Part shown: one piece after another, positions 15,310 through 24,672 of the stretch
Numbering within the stretch: the stretch's first letter is position 1
How the letters are laid out: each line of letters begins with the position of its first letter
NCBI RefSeq assembly: GCF_023155855.1
Contig: NZ_JAKNUT010000006.1
Coordinates: 210,382 to 274,381 of the forward strand
DNA length: 64,000 nucleotides
Direction of reading: 5' to 3'
Source: Microbacterium aoyamense
GTDB lineage: Bacteria > Actinomycetota > Actinomycetes > Actinomycetales > Microbacteriaceae
Notes under the pieces: generated by a model
What the model saw: the letters and a program-made list of their open reading frames with translations, nothing else
Database searches by the model: none
What the model was told of the DNA's origin: nothing
Made by a program: the position numbers and the translations under genes

Positions 15310-16508
15310 TGCCGTCTCTCATCGCGTGGCTCGACGCGTCGAGCGAAGAGCAGCGCCGCATGCGCGACATCATCCGCCTCTTCGCCGAACGCGAGAGTCG
15401 CGACGAACTCGGTCTCGGACAAATTCGCGACGGCATCGCCGACGCACTGTTCCCCGGCACTTCCACGCTGCTGACGCGGGCACGGTACCTGTTGTTCGTT
15501 CCGTGGGCCTACCGCAAGGCCGCAGGGCGCAAAGACGCGACCGGCGACGCCGCACAGTTCGAGCGAGACACCATTCGGGCTTTGAAAGACGCGGGTGATT
15601 ACGCCGGACTGCTCGGCATGCAGGCCGGCGAAGCGCTCAAGAACCTGCCGTCGGCGATCTATTGGACGATGCTTCGCCACTACGGCATCCTGTCCGACGC
15701 ATCGCTCACGCGCGACGATGCGCTCCGGCTCGAAGGCATGCGTGCGGCGCCCGACGATCTCAGCGAACACAAGCGATTCCGCGCGTGGTCGACGACCCTC
15801 CCGGACGCGCCCGACGGCTTCCCGAAGTCGCTTCCCGGCGGGTTCGCGCTGCAGCGCGACGAGGCCGAGTGGCTCCGCGATCGCATTCTCGACCAGGCCC
15901 CCGACACCCTCATCGCTCATCTCGCCGTCGAACGCCCCGACCGCGAGAGCCCCGCGCCATGGGCGGATGCCGCCGCCATCGCTGTTTCGGGGGATGCGCA
16001 CGTCATGCTCGACGATGCCCGCGCATTCTCATCACTCATGCACGGCGCCCAGTTGCTCTACAACCTCATGCTCGCCGAGGAATACGAAGCTGCCGGGTAC
16101 GAGAAGCTCGCCGAACCGACCGCCGGGTTTCGCGACCGTCTCGACCGCTGGTCGGATGAGCTCATCGATCTGCGCTCCTGGGACCTCGACCTGCTGCTCG
16201 CCCGCGTCGAGCTGACCCGAGGGTCGCCGATCAATCCGCAGTCTCGCCGGTTCGTCCGCAACTGGCGAGACCTGCTCATCGAACACGGCAGCGCGATCGC
16301 CGACAGCGCCGAGTTGCGCGACTTCATGGCTCGTCGCGAGCGTCAGCACAAGGGCGCGCAGGCGAGACTGGGCAATCGTGCTCGCCTCGCGACCTGGGGC
16401 GGAAGCTCGGGCGCCGGCGCGCTCGTGTTCCGGTGGCCGCAGGTACGCGGCATCCTGCTCGACATCCACGACGGCCTCGCACGGAGGGACGGAGTGACGG
16501 ATGCTTGA
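15309..16508 (+). CDS. zacA: DUF6361 protein, Azaca-like defence component ZacA
   Basis: 399 residues. The N-terminus matches DUF6361: LIAWLDASSEEQRRMRDIIR, RDELGLGQIRDGIADALFPG, and TLLTRARYLLFVPWAYRK. The rest is helical with no known catalytic motif. DUF6361 proteins are regularly next to a phospholipase-D-like nuclease and a SNF2-type helicase; from memory this trio is the Azaca anti-phage system, whose DUF6361 protein I call ZacA by gene order. The ORF overlaps the PLD gene by 8 bases. Translation likely depends on the leader ORF just upstream. Function in the system is unknown; the link to Azaca should be confirmed. Confidence 0.8.
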   Translation: MPSLIAWLDASSEEQRRMRDIIRLFAERESRDELGLGQIRDGIADALFPGTSTLLTRARYLLFVPWAYRKAAGRKDATGDAAQFERDTIRALKDAGDYAGLLGMQAGEALKNLPSAIYWTMLRHYGILSDASLTRDDALRLEGMRAAPDDLSEHKRFRAWSTTLPDAPDGFPKSLPGGFALQRDEAEWLRDRILDQAPDTLIAHLAVERPDRESPAPWADAAAIAVSGDAHVMLDDARAFSSLMHGAQLLYNLMLAEEYEAAGYEKLAEPTAGFRDRLDRWSDELIDLRSWDLDLLLARVELTRGSPINPQSRRFVRNWRDLLIEHGSAIADSAELRDFMARRERQHKGAQARLGNRARLATWGGSSGAGALVFRWPQVRGILLDIHDGLARRDGVTDA

Positions 16509-18252
16509 GCCCCAGTCCCGCGCCGCGCTGACGGAGCAGCTCAAGCCGCCGACCGGATTCGAGCTCGTCCACGCGGTCGGCACGACCTTCACGCTCGATC
16601 TCGCAACGGCTCTCGCGGTGCCGCTGTCTTTCGCGTCACATCGGCTCTCGGTGCAAGACGACACCCTCGGCGTGCTCGATGCGATCCGGCGCGCGGCAGA
16701 TCGCATCGACATCTTCGCGCAGGCGGGCGAGATCTCTATGGGCGCGCGCTCTGATCTCGTCGCCTTCCTCGAACCGATGATCCACCCCGTCGCCGTGCGT
16801 CGCGGGCTCTTCCACCCCAAGGTGTGGTTCCTCGAGTACACCAACGGCACCGCGATCGAGTACCGCTTCATCTGCGCAAGCCGCAACCTGACTGCTGATC
16901 GCAGTTGGGATGCCGTCGTGCGTCTCGATGGCAAGCCGGGCGACAGTGAGGCGACCAACCGCCCGCTCGTCGATCTGCTCCGCTATCTCCCGGCTCTCGC
17001 CGTGCAGGATCTCGAGGACGAACGGCGAGCGCGCATCGACGCCCTGGCCGAGCGCTGGCGCACGATCGCATGGGAGCGCCCCGACCCGATGCGCAGCATC
17101 GCGTTCCATGCGCTCGGCATTCCCGGGTCGCAGATGCCCGATGTGCGCGGGCAACGTTCCCTGATCATGTCGCCCTTCCTGTCCGACGATGGGCTCGCGA
17201 TGCTGCGCCGCGGCATCCGCAGTGAGACACACGTCGTCTCTCGGGCGGAAAGCATGGACCGCCTGAAACCACCGTCGTTGAAGGCGGTTCTGCACGTGCT
17301 CGACGATGCCGCGACATACTCGGGCGACGACGACGACAGCCCGTTCGTTCCGCCCGGCGAGCGTCTTTCGGGGCTGCATGCGAAGGCGATCGTCGTCGAC
17401 AGAAAAGACGGCGCGCACGTCTTCCTGGGGTCGGCGAACGCGACAGCCGCCGCGTGGCAGCTCAACGTCGAGGTGATGGTCGAGATGGTGGGCTCGGTTC
17501 CGCAGGTCGGTGTGAACGCCACACTTGAGGCACTGGGCGACCTCGTCGAGGAGTACCAGACCGAGGGCGGCGCTCAGCCCGATCCTCAGGAAGAGATCGA
17601 TCGACGACTCGAGGCACTCGTGCGCGGGCTGGCGCGGACGAGGTTCTCCGTTCGGGTGATCCCCGCCGGGCCGTTCGCCCTTCGCGTCTGGGCCGACGAG
17701 CCGATCGTGGTGAGTGACGACCTCACACTGCGCTGGCACCTTCTCACGCGTCCCGACGTCGGAGGCATGCACCTCGAGGGTACCGAGCCCGCCGAAGCGA
17801 CGGTGCACAGCATCCCGCTCGCCGACATCACCCCCTTCATCGTTCTGGCCGTGCGCGATGCGCTCGGCAACGAGCGTCGCACGATCGTCGTGGCGCGGCT
17901 GCTCGACGACGTCGCCGACCGGCGGGATGCCGTCATCGCACGACAGCTCACCGACCGCGCGGCCTTCATCCGCCTGCTTACGCTGCTGCTCGAGCTGTCG
18001 GGTGCGTCGATCTTGTCGAGTGCAGGAGGCGGCGGTGCGGGCTTCTTCGGAGATCGGGATGCCGTCGGCACCGGTCTCTTCGAAGCGCTCGTCCGCGCGG
18101 TCGGCGACGGTCATCGCGGGCTCGCCGATGCTCGCCGCATCATCGACTACGTGCGCGCCCACGATGAGAAAGCGGTCTTGCCCGACGGATTCGATGAACT
18201 GTGGAGTCAGGTGTGGCAAGCGCACCTCGAGCTGACGGAGGCGGCGTCGTGA
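16501..18252 (+). CDS. zacB: Phospholipase-D-like nuclease, Azaca-like component ZacB
   Basis: 583 residues. A canonical HKD motif is seen near residue 292: LHAKAIVVD followed by FLGSANATAAAWQ (His, Lys, Asp, Gly-Ser, Asn all present). An N-terminal degenerate copy near 104 reads HPKVWFLE, then ICASRNL, so the two halves can form the usual dimer-like active site. Enzymes of this fold often cut DNA, as does DrmC of DISARM. The C-terminal third is not recognised. It overlaps the DUF6361 gene by 8 bases and the helicase by 4, so the three proteins are made together. Could be the nuclease of the system. Confidence 0.82.
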   Translation: MLEPQSRAALTEQLKPPTGFELVHAVGTTFTLDLATALAVPLSFASHRLSVQDDTLGVLDAIRRAADRIDIFAQAGEISMGARSDLVAFLEPMIHPVAVRRGLFHPKVWFLEYTNGTAIEYRFICASRNLTADRSWDAVVRLDGKPGDSEATNRPLVDLLRYLPALAVQDLEDERRARIDALAERWRTIAWERPDPMRSIAFHALGIPGSQMPDVRGQRSLIMSPFLSDDGLAMLRRGIRSETHVVSRAESMDRLKPPSLKAVLHVLDDAATYSGDDDDSPFVPPGERLSGLHAKAIVVDRKDGAHVFLGSANATAAAWQLNVEVMVEMVGSVPQVGVNATLEALGDLVEEYQTEGGAQPDPQEEIDRRLEALVRGLARTRFSVRVIPAGPFALRVWADEPIVVSDDLTLRWHLLTRPDVGGMHLEGTEPAEATVHSIPLADITPFIVLAVRDALGNERRTIVVARLLDDVADRRDAVIARQLTDRAAFIRLLTLLLELSGASILSSAGGGGAGFFGDRDAVGTGLFEALVRAVGDGHRGLADARRIIDYVRAHDEKAVLPDGFDELWSQVWQAHLELTEAAS

Positions 18253-21200
18253 GCGCGGTGGACGTCCAGGCGGTCATGGCGGGCCTCAAGGGCTTCCAGC
18301 AGAACGCCGTGGACCACGTCATCGAGCGGTTCTACGGGCCGGAGTCGGCGACGGCATCGGGCCGCTTCCTCATCGCGGATGAGACCGGCCTCGGCAAGAG
18401 CATCATCGCCCGCGGGGTGATCGCTCGCACGATCGAGCACTTGCAGGATGTCGATCACGTAGACCGCATCGATGTGGTCTACGTATGCAGCAACGCCGAC
18501 CTCGCGGCCCAGAATCTGCAGCGCCTCAATGTCACAGGTGACGAGCACGTCGGTATGGCGACGCGCCTCACGCTCCTCGCCAAGGAGAGCAAGAAGCTCA
18601 CCAAGAAGGCGACCGGCGGGGGCAAGAAGGTGAACCTGGTCTCTTTCACGCCCGGTACCTCGTTCAGCGAGGGCGGGTGGCGCCAGGGTTCGGCGCCCGA
18701 ACGCGCCATGCTGACCGTCATCCTCGACGAGCTCGTCAACCGCACGGACTCGGATCGCCGCGTCACCCGCCTGCTCATGCACGGCACGGTCAAGACCTGG
18801 CAGCGCTTCGACCAGTCCTATGTGCAACCCCTCCTCCGCGAGCTCAAGGGCGATCCCGACCCGCGCATCGTCGGAGCCTTCACGCGGGCGATCGAGGCCG
18901 ACGGCTCGCTCGAGCGCTTCATCGCCCTACGCGACGAAGTTCGCGGGAGGAAGAAGGTTCCGAGCGAGCTCTGGCATCGCAACCACGACCTCATCGCGGA
19001 GTTCCGCCAGACGCTCGCGAAAGCGGGTGTCGAGACGCTGGAGCCCGACCTCATCATCCTCGATGAGTTCCAGAGATTCCGACACCTGCTGAATCCCGAG
19101 TCGGGCGATGCCGCCGACCTCGCGCACGCCTTGTTCCAACACCCCGACGCGAAGGTGTTGCTGCTGTCGGCCACCCCCTACAAGCCCTTCACGAACAGCG
19201 ACGACGCCGAAGACGACCACTACCAGGACTTCCTGGCGACCGTGCGGTTTCTCGCCGGCGGCGCTCCCGGGGCAGAGCGTGAGGTCGCGGCATCTCTTGC
19301 CGCCTACCGCCAGTCTCTCGTCGTCGGCGGCGATGCGCACGCCGCGGCACGAAGTGTGCGTGACGCGTTGACTCCGCTCATGACGAGGTCTGAGCGGCCG
19401 CCCATCGGCGAGAACGAGGACCTGGTCGCGGTGCGCCAGCTGGCGACCAAGTCCCCCACTGCGGACGATCTGCGTGAATGGGCGGCGCTGCGTCGGCTGG
19501 GCCGCGAAGTCGACTCGCCCATCGACCTGGAGTACTGGAAGTCGATCCCCTACTTCGCGAGTTTCATGGACGGCTACAAGTCGTCGGACCGCGTGCGCAC
19601 GGCGCTGGAGGGACCGCTCGCCTCCTCGGTGGGAGCGACGCTCGCAGCGACGAGGTCCCTGGAGGCAGCCGCCGTTTCTGCGTTCGACACCATCGACCTC
19701 GGCAACGGCCACTTGCGTGCGCTCGCCGACGAGACGATCGATCGCGGGTGGTGGAAGCTGCTGTGGGTTCCGCCGACGATGCCCTATCTCGCGCCAGGGT
19801 CGATCTACGGGCCGCTTTCGGACGGATCGGTCACGAAACACGTGCTCTTCTCGGCGTGGACGGGCGTGCCGACCGCCATCGCAGCACTGCTGAGTTACGA
19901 GGCCGACCGCCTTGCGGCGGGCGACCGCGCCCTGCTGCGTGAGAACACCCCCGACGCACGCAAAGCCGTGAGCGCGCGCCTCATGTACAAGCTCGCCGAC
20001 GGCCGCGCCGCGGCCATGTCGACGCTTGCACTGTTCTGGCCGCATCCCGCACTCGCCGACCTCGGCGATCCTCTCGCGTTCGCACGTACATCGGGCGGTG
20101 TCGGATCACCCGACGCCCTGCTCGATGACATCGCATCGCGAATGGATGCCGCGGCCGAGACCGAGCAGGTCGCCGATGCCGTCTTCTCCTATCCGGGTCT
20201 GCTGCCGGCATCGCTCGCCGACGCGACGGCGGAGCAACTCGTCGAGCTTCGGTCGGAAGACACACGCTTCGCCGGCCTGCTGGAGCACGTGCGAGTGGCG
20301 CTCGAGGTGGGCTCGCCCGCGATGTCACACCCCGACCTCGGGCGCATCGCCGCACACTCGCCCGGCAACATCGCCTGGCGCGCACTGCGGTCAGTAGCAG
20401 GACCCGCGGTCACGCCGGCGGGTCTGTGGGCTGCCGCGTTCGAGCTCGTGCGAGGCATCCGTACACTCTTCAACCGCACGGAATCGATCGCTCTGCTCGT
20501 CACGCTGTATGGGAACAAGCAGGAGTACTGGCGCAGCGTGCTCGACTACTGTGCCGACGGCAATCTGCAGTCCGTCATGGACGAATACCTGTACCAACTG
20601 CTGAGCGAATCGGGCGGTGAGGACCTCGACGACGCCGGTCTCATGGCGCTCGCGCGGCGATGTGTCGAGTCGATGGAACTGCGACCCGCCCGCTACGTCG
20701 CCCGCGACAACTCCCCGTCGCGCGAGGAGATCCCGCTCATGGCACGCTTCGCGCTGCGCTACGGCGGCAAGTACGCGACCGAGGCGGATGACTCGTCGGG
20801 CGTGCGCCAGGGCGAGGTCCGCGCCGCCTTCAACAGTCCATTCGCGCCCTTCGTCCTCGCCTCGACGAGTGTCGGGCAGGAAGGCATCGACTTCCACTGG
20901 TGGAGCCACTCCGTCATCCACTGGAACGTGCCGTCAAACCCCGTCGACTTCGAGCAGCGTGAAGGCCGCGTCAACCGCTTCGCCGGGCACGCGGTGCGCA
21001 AGAACGTCGCGTCATCACATTTCGGCGATGTGCTGGCATCGCGGGATGCCTGCGCCTGGCGCGCCGCATTCGACGCCGCGACCCGAGCGCCCAACGACCT
21101 CGGCGAGTTCTCGCCCTGGTGGCTGTACCCGGGCCCCGCCCGGATTCACCGTGTGCTCGCGGAGTATCCGCTGAGTCGGGATGCCGCGAAGTACGAGCGA

Positions 21201-21335
21201 CTGCGCAGCGCGCTGACTCTCTACCGGTTGACGCTCGGTCAGCCGCGGCAGGAGGACATGGTCGATATGCTCGCGAAACGCGGGGTTGATGGAACGGCGG
21301 TGCCGACGGTCGATCTTCGACCGCCGCGTCGGTGA
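18249..21335 (+). CDS. zacC: SNF2/DEAD-type helicase, Azaca-like component ZacC
   Basis: 1028 residues from GTG 18249, overlapping the PLD stop. Helicase motif I ADETGLGKSIIARGV (residues ~42-56), motif II IILDEFQRF (~270, DEFQ instead of DEAH), motif III LLLSATPYKPF, and C-terminal VLASTSVGQEGIDFHWWS with motif VI QREGRVNRFAG (~905). The large insertion between the two lobes (~300-850) is typical of this family. Presumably translocates on DNA and directs the PLD nuclease. Last gene of the trio; it converges with the AddA-like gene at a distance of 28 bases. Confidence 0.85.
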   Translation: MSAVDVQAVMAGLKGFQQNAVDHVIERFYGPESATASGRFLIADETGLGKSIIARGVIARTIEHLQDVDHVDRIDVVYVCSNADLAAQNLQRLNVTGDEHVGMATRLTLLAKESKKLTKKATGGGKKVNLVSFTPGTSFSEGGWRQGSAPERAMLTVILDELVNRTDSDRRVTRLLMHGTVKTWQRFDQSYVQPLLRELKGDPDPRIVGAFTRAIEADGSLERFIALRDEVRGRKKVPSELWHRNHDLIAEFRQTLAKAGVETLEPDLIILDEFQRFRHLLNPESGDAADLAHALFQHPDAKVLLLSATPYKPFTNSDDAEDDHYQDFLATVRFLAGGAPGAEREVAASLAAYRQSLVVGGDAHAAARSVRDALTPLMTRSERPPIGENEDLVAVRQLATKSPTADDLREWAALRRLGREVDSPIDLEYWKSIPYFASFMDGYKSSDRVRTALEGPLASSVGATLAATRSLEAAAVSAFDTIDLGNGHLRALADETIDRGWWKLLWVPPTMPYLAPGSIYGPLSDGSVTKHVLFSAWTGVPTAIAALLSYEADRLAAGDRALLRENTPDARKAVSARLMYKLADGRAAAMSTLALFWPHPALADLGDPLAFARTSGGVGSPDALLDDIASRMDAAAETEQVADAVFSYPGLLPASLADATAEQLVELRSEDTRFAGLLEHVRVALEVGSPAMSHPDLGRIAAHSPGNIAWRALRSVAGPAVTPAGLWAAAFELVRGIRTLFNRTESIALLVTLYGNKQEYWRSVLDYCADGNLQSVMDEYLYQLLSESGGEDLDDAGLMALARRCVESMELRPARYVARDNSPSREEIPLMARFALRYGGKYATEADDSSGVRQGEVRAAFNSPFAPFVLASTSVGQEGIDFHWWSHSVIHWNVPSNPVDFEQREGRVNRFAGHAVRKNVASSHFGDVLASRDACAWRAAFDAATRAPNDLGEFSPWWLYPGPARIHRVLAEYPLSRDAAKYERLRSALTLYRLTLGQPRQEDMVDMLAKRGVDGTAVPTVDLRPPRR
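21308..21322. terminator. Short hairpin in the convergent end region
   Basis: ggtcga-tct-tcgacc forms a 6-bp hairpin within the last codons of the helicase gene, flanked by ccgac (21303-21307) and gtcgg (21328-21332), which can extend the stem. It could end transcripts from either side. No T-run. Confidence 0.3.
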
Positions 21336-21363
21336 CCTGTCTGACCCCGCGAGCCTCGGGCGT

Positions 21364-24300
21364 TCAGCCCGTCGGTACCAGGACCACCCGACCGGGCTCG
21401 CCATTCGAGCGCAGGAACACGAGCTCAGCTCGGGCCCGCTCCCCCGTCGCGACCTCAAGCATGCGCGCGTACTCCTTCAGCTGAGGGGCGTAGTGCGCGG
21501 CGCGCGCGGCGCGAGCCTCGGCATCCGGAATCTCGTCCGTCTTGTAGTCGACGATGACGAGCGATCCGTCGCCATCGCGGAAGAGAAGGTCGATGAACCC
21601 CTCGTGCACGAGCTCGTCGTCGCCGGTCGAACCGACGTAGAGCTCGCTCCAGTGCTCCGACGAGAACGCCCTCTCGACGACGGGCGTGCCGAGTGCCGAG
21701 CGCACGAACGATGCGACCGCAGTCGCGAGTGTGGGGATGCCTTCCGCCAGAGCCTGGGCCTCGGCGACGCCGTCGACGAGCGAAGCGTCGCCGCCGACCG
21801 CCTGCAATGTGCCGTGCACCGCGCGACCGATGAGGTTGCCGTAACGGCCCTTCATCCACGGTGCGAGTTCGACATCGCGGACACCCTTCGCCTGACCGGC
21901 GACGACGTCAGCAGCCGCCGGCTCGTCGGCGATCGCCCACACCACCTCGGGCTCCGTGCCCTCCAAGCCGGACGCGGTGACCGCGGAAGGTCGGAGGGAT
22001 GCGGCGACGACACGCTCGGTTTCGTCTGACCACTCCTCCCACGTCGAACCCGGTGCCGGCGCAGTGACGCGCGCCGCGGGCACGTCGCCGAGCGGACCGG
22101 CTTCGTAGACGTGGACGCCCGGTACATCGGCCGCACCCGCCTCAACCAGGATTTCCGCCGCCGTGGAGACGGCATCGCGCTCAGCGCGATGGAGCGAAAC
22201 GACCAGATGATCGCGCGCGCGCGTCGTGCCGACGTAGAGCAGGCGCCGGCGCTCCTCGTCGTCCATCTGCTCGTCGATCGGTGCCGCATCGGCGAAGTCT
22301 GTGGTCTGCAGCGAGCTCGACAGGCTGACCGCGTAGCCACGATCACGCCACAGCAGCCGCACGCCGTTCTGCCGCTGAGGGTGGCTCGTAAGACCCGACA
22401 GCACGACCATGCCGAACTCGAGGCCCTTCGCGGCGTGCACCGTCATGATGCGGACGACGTCCAGATCGGTCTCCGGCAGGAGCGACTCGGCGACGCGCGC
22501 GCCATCCTGCGATTGATGAGAGGCCCAGGCGAGGTACTCGCGCAACCCGCCGTGACTGATGTCGCTCCACGCCCGGGCCTGATCGATCACGAACCGCACG
22601 CGACCCCACTGATCACGGGCGCGAGACGACGGCTCGGTGATCGTCGCGGCCTCGAGCACCCGTCGATCGATCGAGATCGTCGTGAGGAGCTCGGCCGGCG
22701 TCATCCACCGACTGCGTCGGAACAGGCCGTTGAGGTAGGTCATCGCGATCCCTACCGGTGTACTCGCGAGATCGTCGGGAACGGGGGCGGACACTGTGAA
22801 CGCGCCGCCGTCGCGCTTGTAGATGAACAGGTCGTCGTCACCGCAACCGAAGAGCGCTGACCGCAGTGCGGTCACGGTCGCGAGCTGATCGCTCGGGTCC
22901 CCGATCGCGCGCAGGGCTGCCAGCAGCGATCGGATCTCGGTCGACTGGTATACGAGAGAGCTGGACTCGGTGCGGTAAGGCACGCCCGCGGCATCGAGCG
23001 CGTCCTCGAGGAAGGGCAGCGAGGTGCGGGCGGGGATGAGAACCGCGATGTCGCGAGCGGAAAGAGGTCGGAAGCGGGTCCTCTCGACCATCGTCCCGTC
23101 GGGCTGTTCCTCCATGTACCGTTCGCCGACAGTCCAACCCTCGGCGAGGGCTGTGCGGATCACGGATGCCACGTCGTTCGCTTCCGCCTCACGCTGAGGC
23201 CCGACCGGCGTGCGTGGCGGATGCGGTTCGACACCCAGCAGGGTGACTGTCGGCCCGACGAGCGCAGACCCGTCGTCGCCGGTCACATCGCGAACAGGTT
23301 CAAGCGGCTCATACCGCGGCTGCGCGCCGTGCTTCTCGACGATGATCCTGCCGAAGACGGTATTGATCCAGTCGAGGATCGGCGGCACGGTGCGGAAGTT
23401 GGCGACCAACGACCGGCGACCACCCAGGCGCTCGCCCGCTTCGAGGTACGTCGCGATGTTCGCTCGGCGGAACCGGTAGATCGACTGCTTGGGGTCGCCG
23501 ACGACGAACAGCGAGCCGGGTGGGAGCACGATGTCGTGCCAGTGCTCAGCATCGGCATCGCGTCCACCGGCGATGCGCACCGCGAGCTCGATCTGAATCG
23601 GATCGGTGTCTTGGAACTCGTCGAGCAGGAGGCGCTGGTATTGCTCCTGCAGGGCCGCGCGGGCATCGGCGTCCGTGCGCAGAAGGTCGCGGGACGCGAC
23701 CAGCAGGTCATGGAACTCGAGGGATCCGGATGCCACGCGCTCGCGCGCATCGTCGAGCACCGCGGCCGCGATCCATCGCGCCAGCGGGCGCAACGCCGCG
23801 TCTCCGTAGGCGGCGGCGATCGCCTGCGCGTCGGCGGCGAGCGCTCTGCACTCGTCCTTGAGCCGGCCGAGGTCGGGCCAGTTGCCGCGCTGGCCGTAGC
23901 CGAGCTTGAGGTAGCCGAGTTCGCGAACGAGCGCGAACCGCTCCCGGTCATCGCCCGCGTGACGGAAGCGCGACACCCAGTCGCCCACACCGCGCAGGAC
24001 CTCCAGGAAGCGATCGGAATCGTTGCGGCATTCGCTCTCGGACTCGGCCAAGAGGATCGCCCGGCGCAGAAGCGGCGCCGTATCGGGCAGAACCATGCCG
24101 TGCTCGGGGGTTGCGAGCACATGCGACGGGATGAGGTCCCAATCGTTGCCGAACCTGCGGGCGAGGAAGCGAAGCTGCTCGTCTTTGACGCCCACCGCGA
24201 GGGCGAGGTGCAGCGATTCGGCCAGCGCGTCCTCTGCGAGCATCCGCCGCCACATCGTCGACCATCGGTCGTCGAACGCGACCGACGACCCGACCTCGTC

Positions 24301-24672
24301 GAGGACTTCGACCATCGGCGGCATTCCGGCCTGGATCGGGAACGCCGCGAGGATCCGTTGCGCGAACGAGTGGAGCGTGCCGATCGCGGCCGCATCGAGA
24401 TCGTCGAGAGCCTCCTCGGCGCGAGGTGTGCCGCTGCGGTGCTCTTCTTCGAAGGCTTCGCGCAAGCGATCACGCAACTCAGCGCCCGCCTTCTCGGTGA
24501 ACGTGACGACGGCGGTCTTCGACAGGCGTACGGGGTCGGCCCCGAGCACAGACTCGACGACGCGACCGACGAGCGCGGACGTCTTGCCCGATCCGGCGCC
24601 GGCATCGACGAAGAGGTTCTCGTCGAGGCTCGTCCGGATCTCGTGGCGGGCGGGCTGATCGGGCAGGCTCAC
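21364..24672 (-). CDS. AddA-like UvrD helicase with C-terminal PD-(D/E)XK nuclease
   Basis: 1102 residues from the GTG at 24672, which overlaps the AddB-like stop (GTGA) and has GGAGGAG upstream; longer readings add non-family sequence. UvrD/PcrA motifs: I DAGAGSGKTSALVGR (~22-36), II LLLDEFQDTDPIQ (~350), then VVGDPKQSIYRFRRAN, and VHAAKGLEF (~750). The C-terminal RecB-type nuclease shows EGFIDLLFRDGD and LVIVDYKTDE (~1030-1045), all catalytic residues present. AddAB enzymes resect double-strand breaks; in actinobacteria this role is usually served by AdnAB or RecBCD elsewhere. Here the pair is the tail of a DISARM-type operon, so a specialised defence role is likely, though a housekeeping one cannot be excluded. 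Confidence 0.85.
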   Translation of the reverse strand: MSLPDQPARHEIRTSLDENLFVDAGAGSGKTSALVGRVVESVLGADPVRLSKTAVVTFTEKAGAELRDRLREAFEEEHRSGTPRAEEALDDLDAAAIGTLHSFAQRILAAFPIQAGMPPMVEVLDEVGSSVAFDDRWSTMWRRMLAEDALAESLHLALAVGVKDEQLRFLARRFGNDWDLIPSHVLATPEHGMVLPDTAPLLRRAILLAESESECRNDSDRFLEVLRGVGDWVSRFRHAGDDRERFALVRELGYLKLGYGQRGNWPDLGRLKDECRALAADAQAIAAAYGDAALRPLARWIAAAVLDDARERVASGSLEFHDLLVASRDLLRTDADARAALQEQYQRLLLDEFQDTDPIQIELAVRIAGGRDADAEHWHDIVLPPGSLFVVGDPKQSIYRFRRANIATYLEAGERLGGRRSLVANFRTVPPILDWINTVFGRIIVEKHGAQPRYEPLEPVRDVTGDDGSALVGPTVTLLGVEPHPPRTPVGPQREAEANDVASVIRTALAEGWTVGERYMEEQPDGTMVERTRFRPLSARDIAVLIPARTSLPFLEDALDAAGVPYRTESSSLVYQSTEIRSLLAALRAIGDPSDQLATVTALRSALFGCGDDDLFIYKRDGGAFTVSAPVPDDLASTPVGIAMTYLNGLFRRSRWMTPAELLTTISIDRRVLEAATITEPSSRARDQWGRVRFVIDQARAWSDISHGGLREYLAWASHQSQDGARVAESLLPETDLDVVRIMTVHAAKGLEFGMVVLSGLTSHPQRQNGVRLLWRDRGYAVSLSSSLQTTDFADAAPIDEQMDDEERRRLLYVGTTRARDHLVVSLHRAERDAVSTAAEILVEAGAADVPGVHVYEAGPLGDVPAARVTAPAPGSTWEEWSDETERVVAASLRPSAVTASGLEGTEPEVVWAIADEPAAADVVAGQAKGVRDVELAPWMKGRYGNLIGRAVHGTLQAVGGDASLVDGVAEAQALAEGIPTLATAVASFVRSALGTPVVERAFSSEHWSELYVGSTGDDELVHEGFIDLLFRDGDGSLVIVDYKTDEIPDAEARAARAAHYAPQLKEYARMLEVATGERARAELVFLRSNGEPGRVVLVPTG

